DNA of 10,335 bases. Origin: Cudoniella acicularis (taxonomy: Eukaryota; Ascomycota; Leotiomycetes; Helotiales; Helotiaceae). The stretch spans positions 1 through 10,335 of the forward strand of contig JAAMPI010001807.1 of the NCBI GenBank assembly GCA_013054445.1, read 5' to 3'. The notes under the pieces are model-generated. The model searched no databases. It saw nothing but the letters and a program-made list of their open reading frames with translations, and was not told the DNA's origin. Position 1 is the stretch's first letter; each line of letters opens with the position of its first letter. The position numbers were made by a program, and so were the translations under genes. This document shows positions 1 to 10,335 of the stretch, in pieces.

Positions 1-419
1 GGCAAGTGCGTTTTTGAGATGAGGCGGCTGCCTGCGATGAGAAGATGTGCTTGCAGGACAATTTTTTGTGCTGAACGATGGTTCAATTTATTATTTAGCG
101 ACGCACACCCACGAACACAGTTGGGTGAATATTGCTGGAAGTTATTGTTGACGCAAGGGAAAATGGAGTGAGTCAGTTGGAACGAACCTATTTTGGAAGT
201 TTGAAAGGAGAGGAAGAGGGACAGGGGCAGAGATAATGTATGTACTAGGATAGGAGTAAGTGTAAGGAGCCAAAAGGAAATCCCACTCAATGCCTTGCCC
301 ACTTCCCTCACCGTGCACTCATGTACAATTTTGCTTTTCCCATCCAGCGCTATGTTCATTTCCATCATCCTTTCCCGCCTGCCACCTTTTCCCCCTCGCA
401 CACACGATCAGGTGTTCCC
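1..419. other. Intergenic, downstream of glucoamylase gene
   Basis: I see no supportable gene on either strand; the open frames here are short and overlap each other. The part next to position 420 should carry the 3' untranslated region of the minus-strand glucoamylase transcript. No clear polyadenylation signal or RNA gene was recognised. Confidence 0.6.
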
Positions 420-2646
<2,227 letters not shown>

Positions 2647-4837
2647 GATGAGTCCAACTGGAGAGAGGATGTTGAAGGCAGAGAGAGGGTTGACAGAGGA
2701 GATGAAGCGGACGACTTCCATCTTGACTTTATGCCAAAATGATATCCGCCTAACTTGCCAAGGAGATCCTGAATGAGGTCTGGCCTGCTTTGCGTCTTCG
2801 AGTATGGCCGACGCCGTTGTCGCTATTCTCCCCAAGGCTGCATGAGGCCACTCGCTTCTCACCAAAATCTTGCTCTTTCGGCAGTATTATTTTGCGCGAT
2901 GACGATGTGCTTCTCGATGGAGCAAGAACGCCGTATCAGCGAATAAAGTCTCTGATAAAGGCAAGGTACCAAGGAAAGCGCGCGTTGACGGTTCGGTTAG
3001 AGGAGAGGGTTCTGCCCGTTCTTGGGGTTATTCCGTGGTGATCGAGCGTTTGTTCGCCAAAGCCAAGTCGCATTCGGTAGTCAACCCGATGGAGATGCAA
3101 ATCGGTCTTGTCTTCGGCCCATGGTGTTGACAAGGGAAGAGGCGGGTAGGGAGGCAGGCTGGTATGCAGGGTCTGTCGCGAGGTAATTGGTGGCTTTGAG
3201 GAGGGCGGTAGAATTAAAGTAGGAGAGACCTCGGTTCCAGCGCAGAAGATCGAAATCATGCACGACATGAGATTTCACTCCCAGCAACCCCGCCTTCTCG
3301 ACAGTGCCCTCAGCGCTCGTGGGGTCCCCACAACCCTACCCCTATCGGACCGTTCCCTGACGACTGTCACTTCCCCTGTCTTTGGCACGTTGATGCCGGC
3401 ATTTTAGAGGATTCCTATGAAGCCCAACGTCTATCTGGCCGAGACTATGCTTCTATTCGCAAGTTCCTTGGTCAGTGGCTGCTCACAGTGGACACGGCAT
3501 GGTATGGTCTTGACGCGAGAATGAACAACAGTGAGAGAGTATTGAGCACCGCAAGCCTCGTACAGGAGAGCAGTTGCACCGAGAAACGTCCGCTTCATAC
3601 AAAAGAGCTCAATGCAGGCGCTGTATTAGTCTTCTCCGTCCCGTGTTCTCCGCTCTGATCCTATACAACCAGCTGTTATGCATTTGGTTCTGTAGAGTTG
3701 CGTTGCCTTATGCTTAGCATCTCGGACATTTGGCAAGTCAGTGCATAGGGATACATTGAAATCGAAACACTTCTACACCAGAGATGGCGCGTTGGTATTG
3801 ATTGGAGCATCTGGCAGTTGAGAAAGTCATTCAATGGCGCCCTACTTCCGTGTTGGTATTGTCAATTAACGCCGAAGTCTTTGTGCTTGCGGACTGGGCA
3901 TACACCAGGTTGCAAGTCAGCAGAGCCAGAAGCATACGTCACCCGAGGTTTGATTGTCATAGCTCGATGGGAGCTCCGGCTCCAAAGACGTGGTGGAAAG
4001 CTGGGAACTCGAAGCTGTAACAAAGCATATTGCGCCGGTCAGAGGTGAATCACAAAAATGTACGAGGCAGTTCAGTGGGCAACGAGCAAATATCGAGGAT
4101 AGTGGGTGCTAGGCCGCCCCTCAAACGCCAAAGAAACATGCTCCCAAAAGTCTGCCAACTTTATGTATCCCATATCGCAACAAGGTGAACGATGCCAGCA
4201 ATTCCAACAGAATTCTCGTAGCACAGTGAAGAAAGAGGTCGCCTTGCATTCCATGTCCCGAAGTTCAAGGGTGCCACCACAAATATATTCGACTCCCGAC
4301 AGTGTTCATAGATGATGAACCGTAAATTCCCCGAAGCCAACTCGATATGTAGGCAAATTGGTTTTCCTGCTACCTCACTAGCCAACGGCCATCGGCAAAC
4401 AGATTGGATATAACCTGCCTCTAGTACACTCGTCCACCTCGCTCAGCTTTTGACGGCGAACTTGGCTTCGTGAGTAACCAGTTATTCTGAGACTTGTCGA
4501 TCGGACATTGACACCATAGATACCGGTGAGGGTAGGTGGCTCCATAAGACGATCGAGCTGCCGCAGTATACAACCTTACAACCTGGGCTGAAGGGACACT
4601 GGGCACAAATCTGGTATGTAGAAGAAAAGAAGATTTCAAAAAGTTCGCGACAAAATATTTCTCAAGAGCTCGTGCACTTGGTCCGTGCGCGGAGCTAGTT
4701 CAGCCGCCTAGCACCAGTTTAGTTAGACTTTGATAAGTCATCACAGGTGCGCCTGAGGCAACAGGGAATCAATCACAAGATTTTGGCACCATCGCAACCT
4801 CGAGATCACAGCCTGTCCATCGCAACAAAGATCCACT
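2647..4837. other. Intergenic region between divergent glucoamylase and Snu66 genes
   Basis: About 2.2 kb that should hold both promoters. No open frame here has recognisable protein similarity. For the glucoamylase side, a weak TATA-like CATAAAG lies on the minus strand around 2727-2733, which would fit translation from 2646 rather than 2721. A CTGGAG (CreA-like) hexamer is at 2659-2664, an inverted CGG-N8-CCG pair at 3075-3088, and the palindrome at 3319-3331 is listed separately. No tRNA-like cloverleaf or transposon ends were seen. Confidence 0.6.
3319..3331. promoter_or_regulatory. Candidate paired CreA-type repressor site (palindrome)
   Basis: GTGGGG-T-CCCCAC is a perfect inverted repeat with 6-bp arms and a single central base. 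Each arm matches SYGGRG, the consensus for the fungal carbon catabolite repressor CreA/CRE1, and paired sites are the ones usually functional in Aspergillus. It lies 673 bp upstream of the chosen start of the glucoamylase, a gene class commonly glucose-repressed. Regulation is inferred; the palindrome is seen directly. Confidence 0.4.
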
Positions 4838-6856
4838 ATGGCAGACGCAATCTCCATCGAAGAGACCAACAGGCTACGGGTGTCACTTGGCATGAAGCCA
4901 TTGCCTGTTCCTGGAGGAGGTCCTGTTTTTAAAGAAGCCGCATCTGAGCCCGCCGAGGAGGTAGGCAGCACTCTCGAAAGCCGACAAGCCGAAGGTTACG
5001 ACAATTATCGCAGACTTCAAGAAGAAGAGGAAGCCAAGAGAAAGCGCGCAGCAAAAGCCGAGGCCATCAAGAAAGCGAGAGATGCTGCAAAACGCTTTTC
5101 GAAGCTGGAAGGCAAAGGGCTGGGAGACGACGAAGGCGAACTCGATGCGAAGAGCTGGCTCCTAAAGCAGAAAAAGCGACAAAAGGAGATCGATAAAGCT
5201 AGGAAACGGGAGCAGGAGCTAGCAGATGCCGAGGCGGCTGCAGAATATACCGCGAAGGATCTCGCAGGCGTCAAAGTTGGACATGAGTTGGACACATTTG
5301 AAGAGGGCGAGGAGCAAGTTTTGACGCTAAAGGATACAACTATCGATGAAAATGAAGAAGAAGGCGATGAGCTGGAGAACTTGGACCTTCGTGAGAGGGA
5401 GAAGCTGAACACAAAACTCGAGCTTAAGAAGAAGAAGCCCGTCTACAATCCCAACGACATTGATGACTCTGGCGAAAAGAGTATTCTGGCACACTACGAC
5501 GAAGAAATCGATGGCAAGAAAGGCAAAAAGTTCACGCTTGATGGTATGGGCAGTACTGCGGAAGCCAGCATTGAAGGCGTCTCCACTAAGAAAGTCAAGG
5601 CCAAGGCTTTCAGCCTAGACATAATGAGTAAGTCACCACAGCTCCTTTTCGTTGAGTTTGTCCATTTGCTAATTGGTCTCACAGAGGATGAATCAAAATC
5701 CGACTATTTAGATATTTCTGAGATCAAAGTCAAGAAGCCAAAGAAGAAGAAAGCCAAGTCCACCCGTCAAAAGGCTGCCGACGAGGATGATATTTTCCCA
5801 GTAGTCGAACCTGCAGATACACCCGCAGACGATGGAAATGGTATGGATCTTGATCAACCGGTGGCTGTTGCAAAGAAGCGCACTTATGAAGATATGTCGT
5901 TTGTTGATGATGATGATCTCCAAGCTTCACTGGCTGCGCAGCGAAGAAATGCCCTCAAGAAGCGCCAGAAGCTGAGACCAGAAGAGCTCGTTCAAAAAAT
6001 CAAGGAAGAATCCGCAACCCCTGCAGCAGAAGATGACGCGCCTGGAGGTCTGGTTATCGATGAGACATCTGAGTTTGTTGCAAACCTACAAAAGCCAGTT
6101 GCTCCAGAACCTAAGCGAAGATCAACTTCTCGCCAGGCCGAAGCCGTCACAGCAATGGGAGCAGACTCGGATGATGAAGGCGACATTCAAATGGCACAAT
6201 CTTACGCTGATATCGAGGATGAAGAAGATCGCCAAGCCCGATTAAACAGAGAAGAATCTGCAAACGCCGATATTACCGAGACTGGATTGGAACGTGAAGC
6301 CACACTTGATCGAGGTTTAGGATCAACCTTGAAACTTTTGAAGGAGAGAGGTATTATCAAGACCGAGGAGTCTGGTGATCTAAATGCAATCTTCAGAGCG
6401 AAACAAATGTTTCTTGCTGAGAAGCAGCGACGAGAAGCAGAGGCCGAGAAGAAGGCTCGAAGTCAAAGAGAACGAGATCGTGCTACCGGCCGCCTCGATC
6501 GTATGTCTGCAAGAGAAAAGGAAGACTATGCGAGATCTCAGAACAACTACCGTGATCAGCAGGAGTCTCGACAACTTGCCGAACATTTCAACAAGGAATA
6601 TAAACCGAATGTGGAGCTCAAGTATATTGACGACTTTGGCCGGAGCATGAATCAGAAAGAAGCTTTCAAGCATTTGTCACATCAATTCCACGGCAAGGGA
6701 AGCGGTAAACAAAAGACTGAGAAGATGTTAAAGAAGATCGAGGATGAGAAGAGACGAGAGGCTCAGAGTTCTCTTGACGGATCGATGGGCGGGATGAGTG
6801 GAGCGACAGCACAACAACTCAAGAAACAGCGGCAAGCCGGAGTCAGATTAGCATGA
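4838..6856 (+). CDS. SNU66: U4/U6.U5 tri-snRNP component Snu66/SART1
   Basis: Nuclear pre-mRNA splicing factor of the SART-1 family, part of the U4/U6.U5 tri-snRNP. Exons 4838-5627 and 5685-6856 give 653 aa (672 if the intron is kept). The N-terminus SIEETNRLRVSLGMKPLPV matches the Hub1-interacting (HIND) element of Snu66, which binds the ubiquitin-like protein Hub1 and affects use of weak 5' splice sites. The middle is a long charged, Lys/Glu-rich and probably coiled-coil region with acidic patches. The C-terminus VELKYIDDFGRSMNQKEAF followed by KHLSHQFHGKGSGKQKTE is the most conserved SART1 signature. The ATG has A at -3 and sits directly before the HIND element. Only one HIND copy is visible near the N-terminus. 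No frame damage was seen over 2 kb, unlike the neighbours. Confidence 0.94.
   Translation: MADAISIEETNRLRVSLGMKPLPVPGGGPVFKEAASEPAEEVGSTLESRQAEGYDNYRRLQEEEEAKRKRAAKAEAIKKARDAAKRFSKLEGKGLGDDEGELDAKSWLLKQKKRQKEIDKARKREQELADAEAAAEYTAKDLAGVKVGHELDTFEEGEEQVLTLKDTTIDENEEEGDELENLDLREREKLNTKLELKKKKPVYNPNDIDDSGEKSILAHYDEEIDGKKGKKFTLDGMGSTAEASIEGVSTKKVKAKAFSLDIMSKSPQLLFVEFVHLLIGLTEDESKSDYLDISEIKVKKPKKKKAKSTRQKAADEDDIFPVVEPADTPADDGNGMDLDQPVAVAKKRTYEDMSFVDDDDLQASLAAQRRNALKKRQKLRPEELVQKIKEESATPAAEDDAPGGLVIDETSEFVANLQKPVAPEPKRRSTSRQAEAVTAMGADSDDEGDIQMAQSYADIEDEEDRQARLNREESANADITETGLEREATLDRGLGSTLKLLKERGIIKTEESGDLNAIFRAKQMFLAEKQRREAEAEKKARSQRERDRATGRLDRMSAREKEDYARSQNNYRDQQESRQLAEHFNKEYKPNVELKYIDDFGRSMNQKEAFKHLSHQFHGKGSGKQKTEKMLKKIEDEKRREAQSSLDGSMGGMSGATAQQLKKQRQAGVRLA
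5628..5684 (+). other. Snu66 intron (57 nt, stop-free, multiple of three)
   Basis: Donor GTAAGT, branch-like GCTAAT and acceptor CACAG. Splicing joins ATG A to AG GAT, giving SLDIMKDESKSDYLD. The intron is 19 codons long and open, so a naive reading runs straight through it and adds a hydrophobic stretch (LLFVEFVHLLIGL) quite unlike the charged surroundings; this is why I call it an intron. Confidence 0.88.
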
Positions 6857-7654
6857 TAGGGCACTTTGAGTATGATTTGGGCAAAAAAGGTGCAATCTCC
6901 TCACACTGTATTTAGACTTATTCAATGCTGACAAAGGAGTGAAGAAACAAAAGCTGTTGATGCTTCCACATTTCACACTGACAGGTAAGTCTGCTATGCT
7001 TCAAACTAACAAGGTCTTGCCGGAGAACGAGCCTATCACTGTGCCTCTCCATTCCAAGTCAGCTCTCCAACAAAAGAACTTGTACATACTTCCCGTAATA
7101 CGATGCATATCTGAAGTCAGATCTCTGCAACACCGGTGTAGTTCCAAGGGTTGCCAGATATACGCTCAATTCTTCCTACCAACTCCCTCTCCTATTCTAA
7201 TTGGTGCTGGTTTGGATGAACATTAAATAAGTTGCCCTACTTTGTTGAGTGATATTAAGCATAGCAAATATCAAAGTTCATGGTCGCAAGGGCTTGGCAT
7301 TTCAGACCTTCCAGCTGTTCCTGTGAATGTATCTACGGGCTGGCTCTAAGAGGTTTCTCCATAGCAATTTGTGTATTTAATCTTTGGATGAAGCAAATCT
7401 ACTCCCGTGACGAAAACTTGCTCCATATCATTTCACACGCATTTAGAAGTTCACTTATCACTGGGTAGAGTGATCAATATAAGACTTGCTTGATTTCTCC
7501 ATGCTGTGATTCAAACAATTTGTAATTTTTGTTATTCGAATTGAGTGCGACTCGTTTCCTAGTCTTCATCTCAGCTAGTGCTTTCCTCTCCTCAGTTCTT
7601 CACTTTTCGGTTGTAGTAACTACAGACTCGTCTTTAAACTTCTCTCTCAACACG
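6857..7654. other. Intergenic region between Snu66 and metallopeptidase pseudogene
   Basis: No recognisable gene. A 95-codon open frame at 6939-7226 has no family features and is probably chance within the Snu66 3' flank. The last ~120 nt before 7655 are CT-rich, as in many fungal 5' leaders, and probably belong to the leader of the former gene that starts at 7655. Confidence 0.55.
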
Positions 7655-9054
7655 ATGAGCTTCTACTCAGTCATCTCCGAGTGTCCGACAATAGAACAAC
7701 CTCGACGCCAGAGTTTCTTGTACACAAAAATCAAGAGGCTCCTACGACCAAAATCCTCTCCATCTAATATTACTTATAATGACCTATCAAGAACCTTTGC
7801 TTCATCGGAAGTAGACATCAAACAGGCTCTATATAACGCCAACTATCCAAGCTCATCGCATCCTGGACAACCAGGAGAACCAGTTTCAATCAATGTGGAT
7901 ATCAAGAACGGCACTCTTCCTTCTGGCGTCAATGCTTCAAGGGCTATTCTGCCATCACGCTCAAGCTCTCCCCAGTTTGGCCAACCACTCTCGACCGATG
8001 CAGACATCGAGCCCAACACTCTTCTAGTTGGCTTGAATAACCCAAGTGCTACCTCGCTACCACATTCACACTCTAGCCGGTCGATCAACCAGGGTTCCAG
8101 CAGCACAGATACTAGTCGTCACCCTTCCCTCTATAATGCAATACGCGATATTTCTACACCACTCACGGATCCAAGTCAGTTGCCTCAGCCAACCCCTCTG
8201 CAGCAAGCTTGATCTTCCACGAACACTACACCCTTCCTGTGGATACCTTTCGCACTGGTACGCCAACAGTATTACTTGCCAACTCCTACAATGCAAGTCA
8301 CATCGCGTCTACACTCAAAAGCTTTGCGTCTTTCCGGGGGCGTGGAATGACCCCCCTTCAACGTTAGGCCTTCCACCGCTTCAAAACGCCTCCCATCTAC
8401 CTTCTTACCGAAACCAACACTTTTACAGATCAACAAATCGTTGATGCCTATTTCGCACTCTTTGACTCACTCTTCTTTTTCGATTCGCTCTCTGCCCATG
8501 TCACACCCGTCCTAGACTATACTAGATAGGTCGACTTCCTCAATTGCCATGCGCGGCTCTGTTCGGACATGGGAAATTCTAGCAGGGTGGTGTTGAAAAT
8601 CTACATGTGGCCCAACAAGGATGCAAGACCTCAATTGCTAGAAAGTTACGTGGAGAACATGCTCCATCTGATGATTCACGCCTTCTTCCGGCTGTACGCG
8701 TGCAAACGTGAGGGGTGCAATATTGAAGACTTCGATGGCCTTGGAGTGACTGGCCATGGAATTCCGTGGCTCGATGTTGCGACCGCGCTGGAAAGTAGCG
8801 TCAAGAGTAGAGGGCTACTGGATCTCGACCTATTCTTGTTCGCTCAATACAGCCTGGGGATAGAAGTCATCGACAGCCACATGCCCTTACCGATTTCGAT
8901 GCTGTCCCAATGGGGGTTTGCAAAGGAGTCGATCGAGGAGAATATAAAAGCATATAAAGATAACCTGAAGTATTTTAAGGACGCTAGTAGGCTTAGGCGA
9001 ATGAAGATAAAGGTAAAAGTCTTGTGTTATAAAGCCATCGGGAAGGAGGCATAG
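7655..9054 (+). pseudogene. Decayed SprT-like zinc metallopeptidase gene
   Basis: The ATG at 7655 (A at -3, CT-rich leader before it) opens MSFYSVISECPTIEQPRR and runs 185 codons through a basic start and a Ser/Pro-rich region to TGA at 8210-8212. From about 8137-8206 the sense continues in the next frame: LIFHEHYTLPVDTFRTGTP through FRGRGMTPLQR, TAG (8365-8367), then FHRFKTPPIYLLTETNTFTD, TAG (8527-8529), and on to the final TAG at 9052-9054. No GT-AG intron I could find removes these stops. The C-terminal part resembles SprT-like metallopeptidases: ENMLHLMIHAFFRLYACKREGC, then GVTGHGIPWLDVATALE. The expected HExxH is HLMIH (8665-8679), so the catalytic Glu is missing; both zinc-binding His and the later His (8755) remain. 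An ATG at 8569 could still give a 161-aa remnant. The family call is from motif pattern; exact substrate is unknown. Confidence 0.8.
7850..8071 (+). repeat. Imperfect tandem repeat, two ~37-residue units
   Basis: Within the Ser/Pro-rich half of the pseudogene, 7850-7960 and 7961-8071 encode two related 37-residue units that share the pattern SSS..GQP..., (V/A)DI...TL..G.N..A..LP. Partial echoes (EVDIKQALYNA before, SLYNAIRDI after) suggest an older duplication. Identity is modest at protein level and weak at DNA level, so the units are diverged. Confidence 0.5.
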
Positions 9055-9335
9055 ATGGGTATATTCTATGCTGTAATATAAAACGATGAGTATAATCTTC
9101 TTATTTCTTCATTATGAGCTTGGTCTCTTTTTTTAACGCGCCTTCAAACTCTGTCATCGTTGACCATCGATTCTTCTTCTTGTTGCATGCTATTTTTTCT
9201 CTCGGGGGCCAAAAATCAAGCAGGCTTCTTTTCCAAATCTTTTCTCTCTTGTGGAGAATCTAGTTCTAACCACAACGTTTTCAAAATGTTTCAACGAGAG
9301 CTGCCATCCCCTCCACTCTTCTTAATCACCATTAA
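9055..9335. other. Short convergent intergenic region
   Basis: This lies between the 3' ends of the plus-strand pseudogene and the minus-strand oxidoreductase. The left part is AT-rich (around 9059-9120) and may hold polyadenylation signals for the pseudogene. Nothing else is recognisable. Confidence 0.5.
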
Positions 9336-10335
9336 CTACCAATTAATCAAAGCAGGACCATTATAAACAACCTCCTTCCCCTCTCCACTATTCCCTTCCA
9401 CTTCCCCCTCACCCGTCTTAGCAACTCTATACACTAATTTCTTCGCACTAACTTTCCCCTCCGCAACCTCCACAATCCTATACACACACAAATCATTAGC
9501 CAATATCCACTTCTCTCTCCACCTCCCCCCCTTCCTTCAAAACTAAACGAAAGAGAGAAAAAAACAACAATCACTTACCCCCCCAACAACACCCCCCAAC
9601 CCACCCCGCCTAACCTCCACCGGATGACACCTCACCATCCCCTTCTCAATCAACCTCGCAGCGACCTCCCAAAACATAACCCCAAACTTATATTGCCCCT
9701 CCAAAACAGGGAAATCAGAGCCGAATTTCGTAAAAGCTTCTCCGAATGAGGTGTAGGCTAGTATTACTGTGCTTTTTATATCGCCTTCTGGTTGTTTGCG
9801 GGGGAAGGCATCGAAGGGGAGGAGACCTACTAGTTGGAGTTGTTGCTTCGTCGGATTGGGTGTCGAAATAGGAGGGGAGGTTAGGGAGTGGAAATGGGTG
9901 ATGGGGAAGGAGGTGGAAATGCGCCAGCGCAGAGGGATAAAGAGGCGGGAGTGCAGATGCAATCTAAGATGTAGTGGAGGGAGTTTTGTGTGTAGGCGCG
10001 TATCTGGGCCCCGCAATCTGCATCGCGGTAGTTGAATACTGCGTCAGCGCCGAGGGATTTGAGGAGGGCGGTGTTGACTGAGCTGCAAGTTGCTAGAACG
10101 GTGAGTCCTGATCTGGTTTATTTATTAGTAGGTTGTTTCTTTAGAATATGTTTGAGAGGGATGGATGAAATAGGGGAAAGAGAAGGGGAGGAGAGGAACA
10201 AACAGCTTCGTAAACTGAGTAGCAAGTGTTCCCGTTGCAGAACTTCCGCCAGAAATTAAAATATAAGTTGGGATTTCTTTCTTCTCGACCTCTTGCTGCT
10301 GGGTGGAAAGGGGAAGGGAAGTCCAAAAGTCATAT
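9336..10335 (-). CDS. Medium-chain oxidoreductase (trans-enoyl-reductase-like), C-terminal part
   Basis: The gene enters from the right edge, so its N-terminal (GroES-like) half is missing. Proposed minus-strand exons: beyond 10335 to 10204, 10112-9579, 9477-9336. The first exon has the NAD(P)-binding segment TYILISGGSSATGTLATQF; the second continues SGLTVLATCSSVNTALLKSLGADAVFNY and HYILDC, a Rossmann fold. Further on are VILAYTSFGEAFTKFG, FPVLEGQYKFGVMFWEVAARL and VEVRRGGLGGV, and the last exon reads IVEVAEGKVSAKKLVYRV to a TAG at 9336-9338. This is the pattern of zinc-independent alcohol dehydrogenase-like / ToxD-like enoyl reductases of fungal secondary metabolism, though many members lie outside clusters. 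Oddity: the reading frame changes inside the middle exon (about 9884-9930) and must change back before the last intron; see findings. Substrate cannot be told. Confidence 0.82.
9478..9578 (-). other. Oxidoreductase last intron (101 nt)
   Basis: Strong donor GTAAGT at 9578, branch-like GGCTAAT, acceptor GTATAG ending at 9478. The downstream exon IVEVAEGKVSAKKLVYRV fits the usual C-terminus of this family. The phase works only if the preceding exon is read in its original frame or the G-run before the donor is one base shorter. Confidence 0.65.
9578..9610 (-). other. Potential G-quadruplex at a 5' splice site
   Basis: On the minus (coding) strand the order is GGGG-T-GGG-TT-GGGGGG-TGTTGTT-GGGGGGG, with runs of at least three G and loops of 1, 2 and 7 bases, meeting the standard G3+N1-7 rule. 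The last G of the final run is the first base of the GTAAGT donor, so it could fold in both DNA and the pre-mRNA. Confidence 0.6.
10113..10203 (-). other. Oxidoreductase intron (91 nt)
   Basis: Donor GTTTGT at 10203, branch-like CTACTAAT, acceptor AACCAG ending at 10113. Joining CT to A gives Leu and links TLATQFTKL to SGLTVLATCSS, as expected in the NAD(P)-binding fold. Confidence 0.85.

Noticed and set aside
2647..2721. In-frame upstream ATG (2721) extending the glucoamylase N-terminus
   Set aside because: It would place 25 residues in front of a clear signal peptide; the start at 2646 fits a secreted enzyme better.
3103..3117. CGG...CGG pair as an AmyR amylase-activator site
   Set aside because: The spacing is 9 bases, whereas the AmyR site is CGG-N8-CGG.
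4072..4639. Several 60-75 codon frames on both strands between 3.8 and 4.7 kb
   Set aside because: They overlap one another, lack domains, and show no conserved motif.
5017..5412. 131-codon Ser/Phe-rich frame on the minus strand inside Snu66
   Set aside because: It is the antisense shadow of Glu/Lys/Arg-rich codons in the real gene.
6939..7226. 95-codon plus-strand frame after Snu66
   Set aside because: No motif or family resemblance, and length is within chance.
8336..8356. GGGGG...CCCCCC short hairpin inside the pseudogene
   Set aside because: A single 5-bp stem with a 10-base loop in coding-derived sequence is likely chance, with no U-tract or other context.
8046..8444. 132-codon plus-strand frame overlapping the metallopeptidase pseudogene
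   Set aside because: It is out of frame with the recognisable peptidase sequence and has no features of its own.
9361..9560. Strong pyrimidine bias on the plus strand as a simple repeat or regulatory tract
   Set aside because: It is explained largely by Gly/Glu/Lys/Val codons of the minus-strand oxidoreductase last exon and its intron; no repeat unit is present.

Overview
The window comes from a filamentous ascomycete genome (Pezizomycotina, possibly Leotiomycetes; the class is a guess from protein flavour, not tested). The evidence is short spliceosomal introns of about 47-101 nt with GT-AG ends and CTAAC/CTAAT-type branch sites, a secreted fungal glucoamylase, and a fungal-type Snu66/SART1 gene.

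Layout from left to right: (1) a minus-strand, five-exon glucoamylase gene (GH15 catalytic domain, Ser/Thr linker, C-terminal CBM20 starch-binding domain), 2646 down to 420; (2) about 2.2 kb of intergenic DNA between two divergent genes, with no convincing gene but a perfect GTGGGG-T-CCCCAC palindrome that matches paired carbon-repressor (CreA-type) sites; (3) a plus-strand tri-snRNP splicing factor gene, Snu66/SART1, with one 57-nt stop-free intron; (4) about 800 nt of intergenic DNA; (5) a plus-strand pseudogene of a SprT-like zinc metallopeptidase (frame change, two in-frame TAG codons, catalytic Glu of HExxH replaced by Leu); (6) the 3' part of a minus-strand medium-chain (zinc-independent, trans-enoyl-reductase-like) oxidoreductase gene that runs off the right edge.

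The genes do not form an obvious pathway or cluster. Glucoamylase is secreted for starch breakdown, Snu66 is a nuclear housekeeping factor, and the last two are accessory. The recurring oddity is frame damage: the glucoamylase (one spot in exon 2), the metallopeptidase (several) and the reductase (a shift out of and apparently back into frame) all disagree with a simple spliced reading, while the 2-kb Snu66 gene is clean. Some of this may be indel error at homopolymers. The two nonsense codons and the lost catalytic residue in the metallopeptidase look like true decay. I saw no tRNA, rRNA, transposon, CRISPR array or clearly novel multi-gene system.
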